Shown here in pieces: positions 61,383 to 64,000 of a stretch of 64,000 bases of DNA; position 1 is the first letter of the stretch; each line of letters starts with the position of its first letter. This DNA comes from Brevibacillus laterosporus (GTDB taxonomy: Bacteria; Bacillota; Bacilli; Brevibacillales; Brevibacillaceae). Under the pieces are notes generated by a model. That model was not told where the DNA came from. It did not search any database and worked only from the letters and a program-made list of their open reading frames with translations. A program made the position numbers and the translations under genes. The stretch is taken from the NCBI GenBank assembly GCA_007833815.1, contig CP033464.1, positions 172,001 through 236,000 on the forward strand. Reading direction: 5' to 3'.

Positions 61383-62210
61383 CTAAGAGACAAATGCCTT
61401 ATAAATCATTTGAACAGCAATCGCCAAAATCATAATTCTTAAAAGAAGTATAAGGGTCTTTCCTTTCAATTTATTAGCAACGATAGCACCTAGCGTTCCC
61501 CCAATCCATGCTCCTGGAGCCAGACCAAACACATACAACCACTGGATATGATCGTTAATAATATTGGTCGTTGAACCAACAACAGAGGATAAAAAGATAA
61601 TACACATAGAGGTTGCGGTAGCCATATGCGCAGGGAAACGATACAGGACTATGAGTGCTGGCACCATCAGAATCCCTCCACCTACACCAAATAATGAGGA
61701 AATGATACCGACGAAAAAGGCAATAATGATAGCAGATGTACGGTTATACCCATACGTTTGTTGCTCACCATGATCATCTATATAGGTCTTGACGATCTTC
61801 CACTGATTGGCTCTTGGCTTGAATTTATCTTTGACCATTAACAAAATAAACATAGATATCTGAAACAAACCAAACAATAGATAAAAAGAATCACTATTTA
61901 GCCACTTGTTGACGTAAACTCCAGCAATAGCACCCGGTGCACTACCGATAAAAAATAGTACTGCCGCTTGCACGTCCACTTTTTTTTGCTTCATAAAGCT
62001 AATGCTTGAGGACAGAGCTGTTACCGCAATAACTAACAATGAGGTACCGCTCGCAATCTGTGGGGTAATGCTGCCTGGTTCATACACGTTACCAAAATAA
62101 AGTAAGGCAGGAACGAAAAACATCCCTCCACCAATACCAACCATACTACCCATCACACCTGCAAACAGACCGATAAACACAAATAAAATAATAATGAATG
62201 CAATTGACAT
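61383..62210 (-). CDS. yunE: TauE/SafE-family exporter (YunE)
   Basis: The 275-residue membrane protein has eight predicted helices in two related halves, with GIGGGMFFVPALLYFG and FGVGGGILMVPALIVLYRF as the paired motifs. TauE/SafE proteins export sulfite or other sulfonates; in S. aureus a member is part of the cst sulfide operon. Here it is 3.2 kb from sqr-cstB on the other strand, so a link is possible but not shown. Confidence 0.88.
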   Translation of the reverse strand: MSIAFIIILFVFIGLFAGVMGSMVGIGGGMFFVPALLYFGNVYEPGSITPQIASGTSLLVIAVTALSSSISFMKQKKVDVQAAVLFFIGSAPGAIAGVYVNKWLNSDSFYLLFGLFQISMFILLMVKDKFKPRANQWKIVKTYIDDHGEQQTYGYNRTSAIIIAFFVGIISSLFGVGGGILMVPALIVLYRFPAHMATATSMCIIFLSSVVGSTTNIINDHIQWLYVFGLAPGAWIGGTLGAIVANKLKGKTLILLLRIMILAIAVQMIYKAFVS

Positions 62211-62251
62211 GATCTAGGCCTCTTTCTGGGCGTGAAAACGCCATAAAGTTA

Positions 62252-63109
62252 TTAAAAAAGTTCTAGTTGTCGAGGATTCAAGCCATCTGGATCAATATCC
62301 AATAGTTGCATCATCCGTTTGGCGTTCGCTACAGCATCGCCACCCGAATTATTGTTAAATAGAACTATGACACGTTCCGTTTGCTGACTTAACTCCAGTA
62401 ATCTAGGTTTCCATTCTTGTAATTCTTCCTCACTATATCGGTACAAATACCTAACATCTCGCCAATTCGGCGCACCTGTATCACGCCAACCTGCTTTATT
62501 TCTGCCATGAAAACGAACTAAGGCCTGTTTAGGCGAGCTAACCGCTGTAACAATAGGCACCGATCCCGAACCTGCTTGCGGCTCATCACAGACAACATGC
62601 ACAGCACCCACATTTTGCAGAAAGGTTAATGTCTTTTCTCTCCACGTAGATTCAAACCAGCTTTGATGACGAAATTCGACAGAAACAGAGTAACGCGAAA
62701 AATATTGCACACAATACTGAACGTATTGCACATGCTCACGTTTACAGTCAAACCAAGGTGGGAATTGAAACAGTAAGGTTTCCAATTTCCCTGCTTCTAC
62801 AAGTGGCTGAATGCTATTTTCAAAACTCTTATATAATTCTAGCTTTTCCTCACGCTCGATGTGACGCTGATGACCGGTTAACCCCTGATGCGGCTTTACA
62901 ATAAAGCGAAACGCATCAGGGGTTTCCTTTGCCCACGTCACATAATTCTTTTGTGGTAGAATAGCGTAAAATGAGCTATCCAGCTCTACAATGGGAAAAT
63001 GGCTGGCGTAAACAGACAACTTATCTTTGGCTTTAACGCCTTGTGTGTATAAATCATCATGATCTCCCCAGCCGCATACGCCAATTTGAATGTTTTGGTT
63101 TTTGCTCAA
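62252..63109 (-). CDS. yunF: YunF-like DUF72 protein
   Basis: The 285-residue protein has the DUF72 barrel pattern: IGVCGWGDHDDLY at the start, YASHFPIVELDSSFYAIL, FRFIVKPHQGLTGH, LLFQFPPWFDCK, SVEFRHQSWF and VRFHGRNKAGW later. The function is unknown. I prefer the TTG at 63109, seven bases after AGAAGG; a GTG at 63127 is also possible. It is divergent from the JAMM gene. Confidence 0.85.
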   Translation of the reverse strand: MSKNQNIQIGVCGWGDHDDLYTQGVKAKDKLSVYASHFPIVELDSSFYAILPQKNYVTWAKETPDAFRFIVKPHQGLTGHQRHIEREEKLELYKSFENSIQPLVEAGKLETLLFQFPPWFDCKREHVQYVQYCVQYFSRYSVSVEFRHQSWFESTWREKTLTFLQNVGAVHVVCDEPQAGSGSVPIVTAVSSPKQALVRFHGRNKAGWRDTGAPNWRDVRYLYRYSEEELQEWKPRLLELSQQTERVIVLFNNNSGGDAVANAKRMMQLLDIDPDGLNPRQLELF

Positions 63110-63154
63110 GAGAAAACCTTCTTTCACTTTTATCTCAAAGGAGAAATAATAGAT

Positions 63155-63595
63155 ATGAACCAGACCCTATTTGGCTCCCCTTTTGCTCATGTTGACCAAC
63201 CAATTATCATTTCAAAGACACTTGTGTCCCAGTTAATTGTAGTAGCACAAAAGCAGCTACCATACGAGTTCACGGCATTACTAGGCGGTCATAAAAACAT
63301 CATTACTTCATTTTACCCAGCTACTTCGGAAGTTGCTTCAACAGATACCTTTTTGTTAAGTCCTTCTACCTTTTTTCAAGTCATGAATCAGATAAAAGAA
63401 CAACAAGAAAGCTGGCTTGGTGTTTTACATACACACCCGCTCTCCCCAGCTGTCCCTTCCTCCCTAGATATACATGGATGGCATTATCCTGACCTTTGCT
63501 ACTGGATTTTATCATTTGCTTCAAAGAAGCCTGATCTAGCTTTATATCAAATCAGACAGGGGCATGCACAAAAGCACTCGTACCAAATAAGCTAA
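63155..63595 (+). CDS. JAMM/MPN-type metallopeptidase
   Basis: The 146-residue protein has a JAMM motif: E38 in LPYEFTALLGG and H92-T-H94 followed by ten residues and D105 (HTHPLSPAVPSSLD). These ligands bind zinc in Mov34/MPN-type isopeptidases and in bacterial Cys-protein peptidases. The substrate is unknown. AAAGGAG lies 11 bases before the ATG at 63155; the longer frame from 63059 overlaps yunF. It stands alone. Confidence 0.8.
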   Translation: MNQTLFGSPFAHVDQPIIISKTLVSQLIVVAQKQLPYEFTALLGGHKNIITSFYPATSEVASTDTFLLSPSTFFQVMNQIKEQQESWLGVLHTHPLSPAVPSSLDIHGWHYPDLCYWILSFASKKPDLALYQIRQGHAQKHSYQIS

Positions 63596-63637
63596 ACAAC
63601 CTCTGACACTGTCCATCTTCTCATTGATCTTTTGACT

Positions 63638-63658
63638 CGAAAAACTTTTCGCTTTTTT
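63638..63658 (+). terminator. weak terminator after the JAMM gene
   Basis: CGAAAA (63638-63643) and TTTTCG (63646-63651) form a 6-bp stem followed by CTTTTTTCC. Confidence 0.35.
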
Positions 63659-63814
63659 CCTCGGTTATTCTGACCATCAGAAAATTCGCTCCATAATAGT
63701 TTACTCCTTTTTTCGACAATCCTCAAATCCTAGGCGATACATAACCAAGCCTGGAGATGAGCAAAATATCAATAGATTTTTGGAAATGGCTCCATTAAGT
63801 AAATACTCTAACAA

Positions 63815-63843
63815 TTGACGTTTGACTATTTGTCTGATAAAAT
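63815..63843 (+). promoter_or_regulatory. promoter of the lipoprotein gene at the window end
   Basis: TTGACG (63815-63820), a 17-bp spacer and TAAAAT (63838-63843) match sigma-A, about 60 bp before the ATG. Confidence 0.65.
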
Positions 63844-63902
63844 TTCATCGTTTGCCCAATTGAAACAAAACTTAGCAGAGACATAAGGGAGGATTTTTCA
63901 TC

Positions 63903-64000
63903 ATGAAGAAGCTTTATACGATCCTCGGTGCCAGTCTTTTGACTTTCTCACTCGCTTTAAGCGGCTGTGGAACAAAAGCTCCTGAATCCGGGAACGCATC
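63903..64000 (+). CDS. lipoprotein (truncated by the window end)
   Basis: The first 32 codons encode a signal peptide ending LALSGC, with the lipidated Cys at position 22, then a short KAPESGN linker. GGGAGG lies ten bases before the ATG. This N-terminus is typical of a solute-binding lipoprotein of an ABC transporter, but the rest lies outside the window. Confidence 0.8.
   Translation, partial: MKKLYTILGASLLTFSLALSGCGTKAPESGNA

Larger units (their letters stand above)
63596..63902. other. intergenic region with a promoter, no gene seen
   Basis: The 307-bp gap holds the weak terminator near 63638 and the promoter at 63815-63843. I see no supported gene in it. Confidence 0.5.

Overview
The window looks like chromosome of a low-to-moderate GC, aerobic, endospore-forming Firmicute. 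The best match by gene content and order is a Brevibacillus-like member of the Paenibacillaceae; the species cannot be fixed from sequence alone. The backbone follows the Bacillus subtilis yui-yum-yut-yun region: yuiH, pepA/yuiE, yuiD, yuiC, yuiB, yuiA, ndh/yumB, yumC, a yutM-type Fe-S carrier, yuzB, yutJ, yuzD, yutI, yutH, yutG, yutF, yutE, yutD, lipA, lytH/yunA, yunC, yunE and yunF. Lineage-specific blocks are set into this order. Spore-related genes (Spo0E-like, YheC/D, YutH, YhcN/YlaJ-type lipoprotein, LytH) support a spore former.

Layout. 1-3.3 kb: an intact IS1182-type element beside a decayed relative. 3.3-14.6 kb: yuiH to yumC (aminopeptidase, 3D-domain muralytic enzyme, type II NADH dehydrogenase, ferredoxin-NADP reductase), with an IS3-family element between yuiA and yuiB. 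15.1-17.8 kb: a PspA-DUF350-DUF4178-DUF4247 envelope-stress operon behind a consensus ECF sigma-W-type promoter. 17.9-31.3 kb: Fe-S carriers, MqnE, a second NDH-2-like protein, a large PAS-GAF-GGDEF-EAL protein and the mccAB reverse transsulfuration pair. 31.3-42.1 kb: the yutH-gyaR-hydrolase operon, yutG/yutF, a Cys-rich HTH regulator, glpX, yutD, a sporulation lipoprotein and lipA. 42.1-47.2 kb: the yhaO-yhaN nuclease/ATPase pair and a LarC-like orphan. 47.3-48.4 kb: LytH. 48.4-55.6 kb: a five-gene exopolysaccharide operon equivalent to B. subtilis ydaJKLMN. 55.9-64 kb: CorA, SQR-CstB sulfide detoxification, an HD-GYP protein, yunC/yunE/yunF, a JAMM-type peptidase and the start of a lipoprotein gene.

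Genes that work together. The yda block encodes a synthase (YdaM), a BcsB-like partner (YdaN), a GH8-like hydrolase (YdaJ), a membrane GGDEF protein with a dead active site but an intact c-di-GMP I-site (YdaK), and YdaL. The GGDEF-EAL and HD-GYP proteins could set the c-di-GMP level that YdaK reads. SQR and CstB form a sulfide-to-persulfide-to-thiosulfate route, and mccAB links cysteine and homocysteine metabolism. Ndh, YutJ and MqnE belong to the respiratory chain and its menaquinone.

Most notable observations. Both intact insertion sequences sit inside the loops of reconstructed Rho-independent terminators. ydaL has a one-base frameshift in a G3C5 run that cuts off its membrane anchor, although that anchor and its TAATG coupling to ydaM remain readable in the next frame. 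The pspA operon has an exact TGAAAC-N16-CGTA promoter. Two small genes, yuiA and a 38-codon membrane peptide upstream of yutE, are easily missed. I saw no rRNA, tRNA, CRISPR array or prophage.
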